This document shows, piece by piece, positions 1-8,597 of a DNA stretch of 64,000 nt. Source of the stretch: Cytobacillus oceanisediminis 2691. Its GTDB lineage: Bacteria > Bacillota > Bacilli > Bacillales > Cytobacillaceae. The stretch lies in the NCBI RefSeq assembly GCF_000294775.2, contig NZ_CP015506.1:1773501-1837500 (forward strand), read 5' to 3'. How positions within the stretch are numbered: position 1 is the stretch's first letter; every line of letters begins with the position of its first letter. A program made the translations under genes and the position numbers. A model generated the notes under the pieces. That model was not told the DNA's origin, searched no databases, and saw only the letters and a program-made list of their open reading frames with translations.

Positions 1-1230
1 CTTATGGCACAGGAAGAATATAGGCTTGTTATCCCCGAAGCTCTGTTCAAATGGAAATGCAAGAATGGAGCCGGAGAAGCCTGTGATTCAGCAGATGAAA
101 ATCCTTTTACCTTTTTTTCTTCTGATGATCAGATGGTATTTGAGTATGCTGTACCGATAAATGAAAGAAATAAGGCATTTTTGTTAACTGATTGGTTTGT
201 GGAAATTCCCGGCATTAAGGCTGAAAGCTTGTCTATTACTATTTCGGATTCTTTCAAAAGAGAGGGTTCGTGGGCAGCGGGAATCCCCCTAAAAGCCCGA
301 AAGAAATTAGAACTTATCGATTATTATTATTTCGAGGGCAAAGGGAATGTTCCACCACTTTACTGGCAGCAAAAACCACTGTTAAAGAAAGCTGTTAACA
401 ACGCAGAAGTATACTCAGAAGACATACAGGCAGCCAGCTTAAATTTCCAAAAACTAAATGAGATTGGAAATTTCCCATTCTTGACGATTATCTTTACTGA
501 TCAATATCCTGAATATAAGGATGAAAATATCCTTATTGCATCTCCCCGCACTGAGGCCAAAATGCTGGAAAAAGATATTATTACATTGCAGTTTCGAAGA
601 AAGCTTGCAGACAGCACTCAAGTGTGGATAATCGATGTTTTATCCTCAGGCTTATTAGATCTGAAACCCAGTTCAAAAAAAGGAAGCATAGTACTGCAGG
701 AGCTGCAGGGAGAGTTAACCAATGATGAGCTGAAAGCTTTCTTTATGATAGTAAACAAGGTGAATTCTCTGACTCCAGAAAAGCTGGACAAGCTCTTAAG
801 TGATGTGAAAGGTCTTAGCACACAGTTTTTCACGATGAATACAAAAAGCGATGCTCCGTTTGTTCCTCTGTATTTCCAGGAAGAAAAAAAGCTTTTGGTA
901 TCTGGTGCTGAGAAAGCAAACATTGATTTAATCTATAGGGATGGAAAGAGGCTTCTTCCATTTGCAGAGACGATGAAGTCATTAGGATATGAAGTTAAGA
1001 TCCTATCCGGTGAGGAAACGATGCTTTTGTCAAAAGGGAATAACAGCTATCGATTTTACTTAAATAAAAATGTTTTCATTTATAATGAAGAAGATTATGG
1101 ACTGCTTGAAAATCCATTAACCAATCAAAACGGAACCGTATTTATAGAAATCCAATGGTTTAAATCACTGTTTGGAGTGACTGCTGAAGAAAGAGAAGAC
1201 GAGATTCATCTGACGTCCGATCCAGACTAA
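1..1230 (+). CDS. Unrecognised protein, possibly with a C-terminal stalk-like domain (may be 5'-truncated)
   Basis: The frame is open to the left edge of the window. An ATG lies at position 4, but no ribosome-binding site can be seen for it, so the true start may lie further left. At least 408 residues can be read. I do not recognise the family of the first ~300 residues, which are acidic and soluble-looking with no membrane segment in view. Residues ~305-400 (GKRLLPFAETMKSLGY onward, ending in FGVTAEER) resemble the copper-amine-oxidase-N-like stalk domain found in secreted Bacillus and Paenibacillus proteins, which would suggest an exported protein with its signal peptide outside the window. 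That is inference. It occupies the place where ylbF/ylbG lie upstream of rsmD in B. subtilis. Confidence 0.6.
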   Translation, partial: LMAQEEYRLVIPEALFKWKCKNGAGEACDSADENPFTFFSSDDQMVFEYAVPINERNKAFLLTDWFVEIPGIKAESLSITISDSFKREGSWAAGIPLKARKKLELIDYYYFEGKGNVPPLYWQQKPLLKKAVNNAEVYSEDIQAASLNFQKLNEIGNFPFLTIIFTDQYPEYKDENILIASPRTEAKMLEKDIITLQFRRKLADSTQVWIIDVLSSGLLDLKPSSKKGSIVLQELQGELTNDELKAFFMIVNKVNSLTPEKLDKLLSDVKGLSTQFFTMNTKSDAPFVPLYFQEEKKLLVSGAEKANIDLIYRDGKRLLPFAETMKSLGYEVKILSGEETMLLSKGNNSYRFYLNKNVFIYNEEDYGLLENPLTNQNGTVFIEIQWFKSLFGVTAEEREDEIHLTSDPD

Positions 1231-1248
1231 ATGAATCCAAAATAAAAA

Positions 1249-1298
1249 GCCCTGCAGATAACTGCAGGGTCCTTCTATATCCTTTTCAGGATAGAAGG
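1249..1298 (+). terminator. Tandem hairpins after the first gene
   Basis: Two perfect or near-perfect stems follow the stop codon: CCCTGCAG/CTGCAGGG (1250-1269), then CCTTCTAT..CC/GG..ATAGAAGG (1271-1298). Neither has a strong T-run, so termination is likely but not certain. The second stem may belong to the RNA leader of rsmD. Confidence 0.5.
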
Positions 1299-1450
1299 CA
1301 AAGGGAGAGGAGAAACCGGAGGAAGAACTTATGGGGAAACGTAAGTCTTCTCCGCGGTTGGCAACAACATCCTCGAATAGATGCTGTTAATTACATTATT
1401 TCCACAATCCTCACGGATATACACTTCATGCTATAAATTTTTTCAGCTGA
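1299..1450 (+). ncRNA. Structured leader of rsmD (candidate ylbH leader RNA)
   Basis: The 345 bases between the first gene and rsmD hold no convincing gene. They do hold a long imperfect hairpin: 1317-1331 pairs with 1342-1354 (13 base pairs, two single-base bulges, loop TGGGGAAACG). It is preceded by a purine-rich stretch. The ylbH leader is a described conserved RNA family upstream of ylbH/rsmD in Bacillus relatives, and this is the same location. I infer that this is that element, but I cannot verify its consensus structure from memory, and its ligand or function is not established. Confidence 0.4.
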
Positions 1451-1575
1451 TGATTCCGCTTACAATTTGCCGGGTGGCTACCAATTGTAAGATATGGTAG
1501 GATAGGATAGAAAAAAGCAGTTTTCCGATCTCAGCAGACAGGAAAATTGACAATTTGCAGGTTAGCGGTGATAGT

Positions 1576-2130
1576 ATGCGAGTGGTATCAGGAACAAGAA
1601 AAGGGAAGATATTGAAAGCTGTTCCGGGCAGTTCAACCCGTCCGACTACTGATAAAGTTAAAGAAGCTATTTTTAATATAATTGGGCCGTATTTCGAAGG
1701 GGGCCTTGGGCTTGATCTATTTGCGGGCAGCGGCGGTCTTGGCATTGAAGCCCTCAGCAGAGGAGCAGATAAGGTTATTTTTGTGGATCGGGATGGGAAG
1801 GCCATTCAAACCATCCATGAAAATATTCGGACATGCGGTTTTGAAGAAAAGGCGGAAGTATATCGAAATGATGCAGATCGTGCCATTAAGGCAATATTAA
1901 AAAGGGATCTGGTTTTCGATTATATATTTCTCGATCCGCCTTACCGCAAGCAGCAGCTTCTTAAGCTTCTGAAGTTAATTGATGAGAATGATCTGCTTTC
2001 GGTTCAGGGAACGATTCTATGCGAACATGGTTCTGATGTAGAGCTCCCTGATTCAGTCGGAAGACTGGTTCAGCGGAAACATGAAAATTACGGGATAATT
2101 TCTATCTCAATCTACAGCTGGGCTGAATAA
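1576..2130 (+). CDS. rsmD: 16S rRNA (guanine-966-N2)-methyltransferase RsmD
   Basis: SAM-dependent methyltransferase of the small ribosomal subunit, modifying G966 (E. coli numbering) of 16S rRNA in the cytoplasm. 184 residues, normal for the family. Visible motifs are the SAM-binding LDLFAGSGGLGIEA at residues 46-59 and the catalytic DPPY at 120-123. The N terminus MRVVSGTRKG is the typical RsmD start, so ATG 1576 is chosen over an in-frame TTG at 1555; the ribosome-binding site is weak. rsmD lies 60 bp upstream of coaD on the same strand, the usual Bacillus pair (ylbH-ylbI). Confidence 0.95.
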   Translation: MRVVSGTRKGKILKAVPGSSTRPTTDKVKEAIFNIIGPYFEGGLGLDLFAGSGGLGIEALSRGADKVIFVDRDGKAIQTIHENIRTCGFEEKAEVYRNDADRAIKAILKRDLVFDYIFLDPPYRKQQLLKLLKLIDENDLLSVQGTILCEHGSDVELPDSVGRLVQRKHENYGIISISIYSWAE

Positions 2131-2169
2131 TACATACTTAGAATGCTTATGGAAAACGATACATAATAA

Positions 2170-2670
<501 letters not shown>

Positions 2671-2719
2671 ACACTAGAGCGTGGTGTCTTTCCTGCTGAT
2701 TGTACTGGAATAATATAAA

Positions 2720-2751
2720 ACGGGTGCCCGATTGATAGGTACCCGTTTTTT
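2720..2751. terminator. Bidirectional terminator between coaD and ylbJ
   Basis: ACGGGTGCC/GGTACCCGT stem (one mismatch) followed by TTTTTTG. Facing genes converge here and the A-rich left flank would serve ylbJ. Confidence 0.85.
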
Positions 2752-2752
2752 G

Positions 2753-3970
2753 TTATCTCTTATCCAAGCGCCTTGCGAGCATAAAGGTATAAACAGAAAG
2801 TGCAAGTATGGTTATAAGCGGTCCTGAAGCAGCTATTCCATCAAATAATTTGCCGAAAAATGAATATTTCTCAAAAAATCCGACCGGAATGGCATTGGAT
2901 GGCTGTTCTGTATTGTAAAACCGTTCATAAATAGGCTGCCAAAGGATGTATGCATAAAAGGCAGCAGCAAAGCCGTGAAGGATTCTTGCGAAAAAGAATG
3001 GCTTGAAATTAATATCAGTTTGGGCAAGGATGCTTGCTACCTGAGCCTGCACGCTGAATCCGCTGAATGCGAGTATGAAGCTGACAATAATGACCTGCTG
3101 CATTAATGTTGCCTGCTGAACCTGGCTTGTCATCTGGCTGCCAAGTGTTATTTCAAATAACCCTGAAATGAATGGGATGCTCAATTCGGTTGGCAGACTA
3201 AATATTGACAGTACCGCCTCTAAGCCTTTAGCAAGGAATGCCGTGATTCCCAGATGAAATAGAAGTTTGTTAATAACAGAGAATAATATGATAAATCCGC
3301 CAATCATTAAAAGTGTTTGGATGGATGACATGACTGCATCCCCAAGAAGCTTGCCTATAGGGCGATTATCTTTTATTCTTGTCCGATGAAGAGCTGATAA
3401 GGCTGCCCGTAACGATGGTTTTGACGTCTCTGAACCAGGTGGAGGCTGCCTGGTTTTTTTTCCGTAGAACCTCATTAATAAACCGACAGTAATATTGCCG
3501 AGATAATGAGCCAGGGCTAATATAACACCAAGCTTGGCGTTATTAAAAAAACCAACAGATACTGCGCCAAAGATAAACAAAGGATTTGAACAATTAGTGA
3601 AAGAAACCAGGCGCTCTGCTTCTGTTTTTGATAGCTGTCCTTCCTGCCGAAGTCTTGCGGTCAGTTTGGCACCGGCTGGATAGCCTGAAGCCATCCCCAT
3701 TGCCCATACAAATCCTCCGACTCCAGGTACTCTGAATAAAGGTCTCATCAAAGGTTCAAGGAGTACCCCGATGAACTTTACTACACCGAAGCCGATCAGC
3801 ATTTCCGATACAATGAAGAAAGGCAGCAATGAGGGGAACACAATTTCCCACCACATATTTAATCCCCTGATTGATGCATCAACCGATTCCTGGGGAAAGG
3901 AAATTAATGAGATGGCTATTAAGGTTACAGAGAGTGCAAGAGTAACCGTTTTTAATTTGGAACGAAACAC
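2753..3970 (-). CDS. ylbJ: Sporulation integral membrane protein YlbJ
   Basis: Polytopic membrane protein with two halves of nucleoside-recognition (Gate) type. Hydrophobic segments run through the whole length, and signatures such as VFPSLLPFFIVSEM, MGMASGYPAGAKL and FTNCSNPLFIFG are typical of YlbJ. In B. subtilis the gene is under SigmaE and is needed for spore formation; the transported substrate is not known. I chose GTG at 3970, which sits 7 bases after a GGGAGG site and gives 405 residues starting FRSKLKT, close to the B. subtilis length. The frame stays open upstream to 4156, but that extension is not conserved-looking and is low in quality. It stands alone on the minus strand. Confidence 0.9.
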   Translation of the reverse strand: MFRSKLKTVTLALSVTLIAISLISFPQESVDASIRGLNMWWEIVFPSLLPFFIVSEMLIGFGVVKFIGVLLEPLMRPLFRVPGVGGFVWAMGMASGYPAGAKLTARLRQEGQLSKTEAERLVSFTNCSNPLFIFGAVSVGFFNNAKLGVILALAHYLGNITVGLLMRFYGKKTRQPPPGSETSKPSLRAALSALHRTRIKDNRPIGKLLGDAVMSSIQTLLMIGGFIILFSVINKLLFHLGITAFLAKGLEAVLSIFSLPTELSIPFISGLFEITLGSQMTSQVQQATLMQQVIIVSFILAFSGFSVQAQVASILAQTDINFKPFFFARILHGFAAAFYAYILWQPIYERFYNTEQPSNAIPVGFFEKYSFFGKLFDGIAASGPLITILALSVYTFMLARRLDKR

Positions 3971-4308
3971 GGACAAGCCTCCCTCAAGTTGTACTGACTG
4001 TGCAATGATTTTAAACAATGGTAAAATAAAGAAGCGTTTAAATATATATTTTCTCATGACTTTTTCATTTATTTTACTTGAATGAACGAAATGCAGGTAT
4101 ACAAGGGTCAAACTTTTGCTGTCAAGTCTTGTCCCCATATAACCCAATATACTCATAGAACTTTAAAATAGACCATAGAATTAGGTACAGGCATATTGTA
4201 TTTTTCAGCTGAAGATTTTTATTGTATGCTCCTTTTGGAAATAAATAGAATAGAATAACTTGAAGGCAAAAGTTCTAATCGGCCATTGGCGTTTGAGGGG
4301 GGAGTCTT

Positions 4309-5100
4309 TTGCAGCGACCGAAAATAGGATTGGCACTTGGTTCGGGAGGAGCTCGGGGATTCGCTCACCTGGGTGCCATCAAGGTCTTGAAGGAAGCCGG
4401 CATACCGATTGATTATATTGCCGGCAGCAGCATGGGTGCCATGGTAGGCTGCTTTTATGGGGCCGGACTTGATGTTGATCGTTTATATAAACTTTCCAAA
4501 GCATTTAAAAGGAAGTATTATTTAGATTTCACGGTTCCTAAAATGGGTTTTGTTGCAGGGAAACGAGTAAAGGAACTGATCCGTATATTTACTCATGGAA
4601 AAAATCTTGAGGACCTCGATATTCCTGTCAATGTTGTGGCTACTGATTTAATGACTGGAGAAAAGGTTGTTTTTAAAAGCGGCCCCATTTCTGATGCTGT
4701 AAGGGCAAGCATTTCCATCCCAGGCATTTTTGTGCCTGAAAAATTAAACGGGCGCCTTTTAGTGGACGGAGGAGTAGTGGACAGGGTTCCTGTGTCTGTT
4801 GTTAAAGAAATGGGGGCTGATATTATCATCGCCATCGATGTCTCACATGTCAAAACGAATGCGGAAATCACTTCAATCTATGATGTTATTATGCAAAGTC
4901 TGGATATCATGCAGATGGAGCTGGTTACTCACCGGGAGATAGCTTCCGATTTTATGATCAGGCCCCGGGTGGAAATGTATAGCTCCCGTGCATTTACCAA
5001 TATAGAAGAAATCATCAAAATCGGCGAAGAAGAAGCAAAAAAGCATATTGACAGTGTTCATCATTACATAACAAAGTGGAAGGAGCATCCCGACAGATGA
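4309..5100 (+). CDS. ylbK: Patatin-like phospholipase family protein YlbK
   Basis: Serine lipid-acyl hydrolase of the patatin/RssA family, 263 residues. The oxyanion motif GSGGARG lies at 11-17, the nucleophile motif GSSMG at 39-43 (Ser41) and the catalytic DGG at 153-155 (Asp153), so the Ser-Asp dyad is intact. The physiological substrate is unknown. The start is TTG 4309, well placed after GAGGGGGGAG. The stop overlaps the ddcP start as ATGA, so the two are translationally coupled. Confidence 0.92.
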   Translation: MQRPKIGLALGSGGARGFAHLGAIKVLKEAGIPIDYIAGSSMGAMVGCFYGAGLDVDRLYKLSKAFKRKYYLDFTVPKMGFVAGKRVKELIRIFTHGKNLEDLDIPVNVVATDLMTGEKVVFKSGPISDAVRASISIPGIFVPEKLNGRLLVDGGVVDRVPVSVVKEMGADIIIAIDVSHVKTNAEITSIYDVIMQSLDIMQMELVTHREIASDFMIRPRVEMYSSRAFTNIEEIIKIGEEEAKKHIDSVHHYITKWKEHPDR

Positions 5101-6107
5101 GAAGCAAGTTTTATACCCGTTCCTTCTTGGTTTTGGCAGTTATTCTTCTGGTTAGTTCGTTTTATTATCTGCCTTATTATGTATCAAAGCCAGGTATGGC
5201 TAAAGAACTGGAACCAATTATTGAGGTCGAAAACGGCAATGAAGAACAAGGCAGCTTTATGCTTACGACTGTAAGAATGGGCCGGGCTAATATATATGCA
5301 TACGCAGCTGCTAAATTCAGCAAGTATCAGGAACTATACCCTGTAGAAGAAATACGTTCCGAAAATGAAACAGAAGAAGAATATAATGTACGGCAGCTGC
5401 ATCTGATGGCAACATCCAAATTGGCTGCTATTGAAACTGCCTATAAAAAAGCTGGCATACCTATTCATTATCATTATAATGGCGTATATGTCCTTAATGT
5501 GCTCCCTGATATGCCTGCTCACGGCAAACTGCAGGCTGGTGACCGCATCTTTAAAGTGGATGGCAAGGAGTTCAAATCCTCTGATGAATTTATCAGCATG
5601 GTCTCCAATAAACAGGAGGGCAGTGAAATAACATTAACCTTTGAACGCCAGGATAAGACTAAGGAAACCTCGATTCCTTTAAAGACACTCAAAGAAACAG
5701 GAAAGCCGGGAGTGGGAATTACCCTGGTTGATGACAAAGAAATAGAGGTTGAACCGGCAGTGAATATTGACAGTGAAGAAATTGGCGGCCCTTCCGCCGG
5801 GCTGATGTTTTCACTTGAAATTTACAATCAGCTTATAAAAGAAGATTTGACTGGAGGCTATAAAATAGCTGGAACCGGAACTATTAATTCGGAAGGTACA
5901 GTCGGAAGAATAGGCGGCATCGAGCAAAAAATTGTGGCCGCTGACAAAGCCGGAGCAGAAATCTTCCTTGCCCCTAATGAAAAAGGAGCAGAAGACTCCA
6001 ATTACAAAGCCGCTGTTGCAACAGCCAGGGATATCAAGACTGATATGAAAATCGTTCCTGTGGAAACCTTTGATGATGCGGTTGAATATTTAAGGAGCCT
6101 GGATTAA
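5097..6107 (+). CDS. ddcP: Membrane-anchored PDZ/Lon-type protease DdcP (YlbL)
   Basis: In B. subtilis, DdcP degrades the division inhibitor YneA so cells can resume division after DNA damage. 336 residues from ATG 5097. One N-terminal transmembrane segment (about 8-28), a PDZ domain (about 120-205) and a C-terminal Lon-protease domain are visible. The catalytic dyad is intact: Ser233 in GGPSAG and Lys278 in GGIEQK, 45 residues apart as in Lon. It overlaps ylbK by 4 bases. An upstream GTG at 5076 lies inside ylbK and is less likely. The expected substrate, yneA, is not in this window. Confidence 0.93.
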   Translation: MRSKFYTRSFLVLAVILLVSSFYYLPYYVSKPGMAKELEPIIEVENGNEEQGSFMLTTVRMGRANIYAYAAAKFSKYQELYPVEEIRSENETEEEYNVRQLHLMATSKLAAIETAYKKAGIPIHYHYNGVYVLNVLPDMPAHGKLQAGDRIFKVDGKEFKSSDEFISMVSNKQEGSEITLTFERQDKTKETSIPLKTLKETGKPGVGITLVDDKEIEVEPAVNIDSEEIGGPSAGLMFSLEIYNQLIKEDLTGGYKIAGTGTINSEGTVGRIGGIEQKIVAADKAGAEIFLAPNEKGAEDSNYKAAVATARDIKTDMKIVPVETFDDAVEYLRSLD

Positions 6108-6129
6108 CAGGAGCTTGCACCAAGCATTG

Positions 6130-6165
6130 AACAGCCAGCGGCAATCAAGAAACCGCTGGCTGTTC
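6130..6165. terminator. Hairpin between ddcP and tmcAL
   Basis: Perfect 12-bp stem AACAGCCAGCGG/CCGCTGGCTGTT between convergent genes. The T tract is interrupted (TGTTCATT), so efficiency is uncertain. Confidence 0.7.
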
Positions 6166-6222
6166 ATTATTATCTGCTGGCAAACTGCAGCTTTCAGTTT
6201 ATAGAATTAAGGAGTTCATAAT

Positions 6223-7437
6223 TTAATCAACCATAATAGGAGGCTGATTAAATTCCTTCTGCATTAGAGTACGGTCCCGACCACCATCTATACCCATTGC
6301 ATATACCCGGGAAGCTTTAATATCCAGCTGCAGCTGCTGTGCAGCGTGTGAAGAAATTCTTGAAATCAGCGGCAGTTTTAATTCGAATTTATGCCTGTTT
6401 AAATACTTCCTGCCGTTCTTGGACATCCCCAGAAGATGCAGATAATCTGCTTTTAATGGTTTGTTGGGCATCTCTGACTTTTCTGTATTTGTAAGGATAT
6501 GCACACATGCCCGCTGAAGTCTTGTCCAGGTGTAACGCTTAGTTTTAATCTTCTCCATAAACTGCTGAAAAGTTTGAGCCTGGAGTGCTGCTGATAAAAA
6601 CCTATGCTCCAAGCCTTCTTCCATTTCATAAATGTCCCGTAACTTTTCCGGCTGTAGATGAACCAGTCGGAATTTTAAGAAGGGCCAATATTGTTCCCAT
6701 TGGTGAAACCCGCCAAACTCTTTTTTATACTGAAGTAAACCTAGATATGTAGTTTCCGGAACATATTGGCGAATGGATTCAATCTCTCCATTCTTGGAAA
6801 AAAGTGCTTTTCTTATGCTTGTGGCACTTGCTATGGAATCAGAAGCAAATTGTTCGTCGTGGTATCCTGCGCTTTTTCTTGCAACTGTAAAAAGTTCCAT
6901 GGATGAATATTGCCTTCGGGCTGACTTTAAATACTGAAAGCCAAGAATATTATTAGGTTTTGAAAGGTCTACCAATTCACCTTCAGGGTTCAGATCGAGG
7001 AATGCCATCGATGTTGCTTTGGGATAGCTGAAGCCAGCATCCAGATGCACTCTGACCCTTTCTTGATAGGCAGAATTATGTTCCTCAAGAAAAGATAAAG
7101 TTTGGTGAAAGCTTTCCATACTGCCGGATTCGCTTCCGAAGCAAAGGCTCCTGCAGCCGGCTGCTTCCAGAATGGATACAGCTCCGCTTGCAAAAATATC
7201 TGCCTGCTGAACAGCAAACTGGTATGGAAGCTCAAATACAATATCTGCACCCGCTCTTAATGCCATTTCAGCACGTTTCCATTTGGAAACTAATGCAGGT
7301 TCCCCCCTCTGGAGAAAGTTGCCGCTCATGACAGCTATAATGGTTTCTGCACCTGAAACTTTTTTTGCCTGCTCCAAATGAAAAGCATGGCCGTTATGAA
7401 AAGGATTATATTCTACAATTACACCTGTTGCATTCAT
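6223..7437 (-). CDS. tmcAL: tRNA(Met) cytidine acetate ligase TmcAL (YlbM)
   Basis: Makes N4-acetylcytidine at the wobble base (C34) of elongator tRNA-Met, using ATP and acetate through acetyl-AMP. 404 residues, full length. The N-terminal nucleotidyltransferase fold shows VEYNPFHNGHAFHL with its HxGH-like motif, followed by VMSGNFLQRGEPA and FELPYQFAVQQAD, all typical of YlbM. ATG 7437 follows GAGGAG. It is divergent from ylbN and convergent with ddcP. Confidence 0.94.
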   Translation of the reverse strand: MNATGVIVEYNPFHNGHAFHLEQAKKVSGAETIIAVMSGNFLQRGEPALVSKWKRAEMALRAGADIVFELPYQFAVQQADIFASGAVSILEAAGCRSLCFGSESGSMESFHQTLSFLEEHNSAYQERVRVHLDAGFSYPKATSMAFLDLNPEGELVDLSKPNNILGFQYLKSARRQYSSMELFTVARKSAGYHDEQFASDSIASATSIRKALFSKNGEIESIRQYVPETTYLGLLQYKKEFGGFHQWEQYWPFLKFRLVHLQPEKLRDIYEMEEGLEHRFLSAALQAQTFQQFMEKIKTKRYTWTRLQRACVHILTNTEKSEMPNKPLKADYLHLLGMSKNGRKYLNRHKFELKLPLISRISSHAAQQLQLDIKASRVYAMGIDGGRDRTLMQKEFNQPPIMVD

Positions 7438-7583
7438 ATTGACATACTCCTCGAAAAGGTTTAAAAAGATATGTAATGGAAAAAGTATTAAGAAACAAAA
7501 TCTTTAAATCCTGCAAAATTTTTTTTACTGAAGAAGCCTTCAATAGTAGGATATTAGCTACATTATAGTGTAAAGAAAAAATA

Positions 7584-7612
7584 TTGACAAATAATTATAG
7601 GAAGGCTATAAT
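7584..7612 (+). promoter_or_regulatory. SigmaA promoter of ylbN-rpmF
   Basis: Perfect consensus -35 TTGACA (7584-7589), 17-bp spacer and perfect -10 TATAAT (7607-7612), 28 bp upstream of ylbN. This is the best match to consensus in the window and fits high expression of the ribosomal protein operon. Confidence 0.9.
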
Positions 7613-7639
7613 TACCTTTGTTGCCTTGGGGTGATTCGT

Positions 7640-8164
7640 ATGAAATGGACTTTAAGTCAGTTACAAAAATATCGAAGCAAGGATTTTCCCATTGATGAAA
7701 CTGTCAATGTTGATGAGGTCATGAAATTGAATCCGGAAATACGCGGTGCATCACCAATGCATGTGACGGGCCGTACGGATATTGATTCTGCCAAAGTGAC
7801 TTTTCATTTAAATATAAAGGGTCATTTAATATTACCTTGTTCTCGTACTTTAGTTGACGTAAATTATCCAATTAATGTTGAAACAACTGAAACTTTCCTT
7901 TTAAAAGGTCTTGATTATGAGACTGAAGAGGAGGTTCACCAGGTAAAAGGGGATGTGATTGATTTAAATCCGATCCTTCATGAGATCCTTTTACTCGAAG
8001 TCCCAATGCAAGTTTTCTGCGAAGACAGCAGTGAAGAAGGAGCTCCTCAATCCGGTAAGGATTGGGAGGTCATTCAGGAGCAGGATAAACAGGATAAAGT
8101 AGATCCTCGTCTTGCCGGACTTGCTCAATTTTTTGATCAGAATGATCCTTCTTCCGATTCATAA
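7640..8164 (+). CDS. ylbN: DUF177 (YceD-like) protein YlbN
   Basis: DUF177/YceD family, 174 residues, acidic C terminus. Its gene is coupled to rpmF (ribosomal protein L32) in most bacteria, and a link to 23S rRNA or large-subunit maturation has been reported for the family; the biochemical role is not settled. The ATG at 7640 (MKWTLSQL) matches the family start and follows GGGGTGAT; the in-frame GTG at 7631 sits inside that site. It is first in the operon with rpmF, behind a perfect SigmaA promoter. Confidence 0.93.
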   Translation: MKWTLSQLQKYRSKDFPIDETVNVDEVMKLNPEIRGASPMHVTGRTDIDSAKVTFHLNIKGHLILPCSRTLVDVNYPINVETTETFLLKGLDYETEEEVHQVKGDVIDLNPILHEILLLEVPMQVFCEDSSEEGAPQSGKDWEVIQEQDKQDKVDPRLAGLAQFFDQNDPSSDS

Positions 8165-8282
8165 CGGAAGAAAAACAAGAAGCACTTGAAGACACCAGCT
8201 TGCTCTGGCCTTCATAACTTTCTTAATGGGTGTGTCCAATTCCTATGGACATCCTCTAATACTCTTTAAGGAGGTGGGAAGA

Positions 8283-8456
8283 ATGGCTGTACCTTTTAGA
8301 AGAACATCTAAAACTGCGAAGAGAAAACGTCGTACCCATTTTAAATTACAGGTTCCTGGTATGGTAGAATGCCCAAACTGTGGTGAAATGAAACTTGCTC
8401 ACCGCGTTTGCAAAGCTTGCGGAACTTACAAAGGAAAAGAAGTAGTAAACGACTAA
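8283..8456 (+). CDS. rpmF: Ribosomal protein bL32
   Basis: 57-residue basic large-subunit protein, [20 protein letters not shown] at the N terminus and a zinc ribbon CPNCG...CKACG with all four cysteines. It is therefore the zinc-binding (C+) form. ATG 8283 follows AAGGAGGTGGG. It is separated from ylbN by 118 bp, which hold only the ribosome-binding site and no obvious second promoter. Confidence 0.98.
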   Translation: MAVPFRRTSKTAKRKRRTHFKLQVPGMVECPNCGEMKLAHRVCKACGTYKGKEVVND

Positions 8457-8469
8457 TCCTTTAGATATA

Positions 8470-8498
8470 AAGCACAAGAACTTAGTTCTTGTGCTTTT
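8470..8498 (+). terminator. Terminator after rpmF
   Basis: Perfect 12-bp stem AAGCACAAGAAC/GTTCTTGTGCTT, loop TTA, then TTTGTCGTTTTT. Confidence 0.87.
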
Positions 8499-8597
8499 GT
8501 CGTTTTTAGGCAGTGATTTTGCCTCATCAATAAGTACCTGTCTATGTATATTTTTGCTAATATTATAAATAGTTTAACCAATTACAAGGAGGCAGCC

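Noticed and set aside
1331-1390. Small ATG-TAA reading frame (19 residues, MGKRKSSPRL...) preceded by GGAGG in the rsmD leader
   Set aside because: The frame starts in the loop of the leader hairpin and its GGAGG is part of the stem; base pairing explains the sequence better than coding. A leader peptide cannot be fully excluded.
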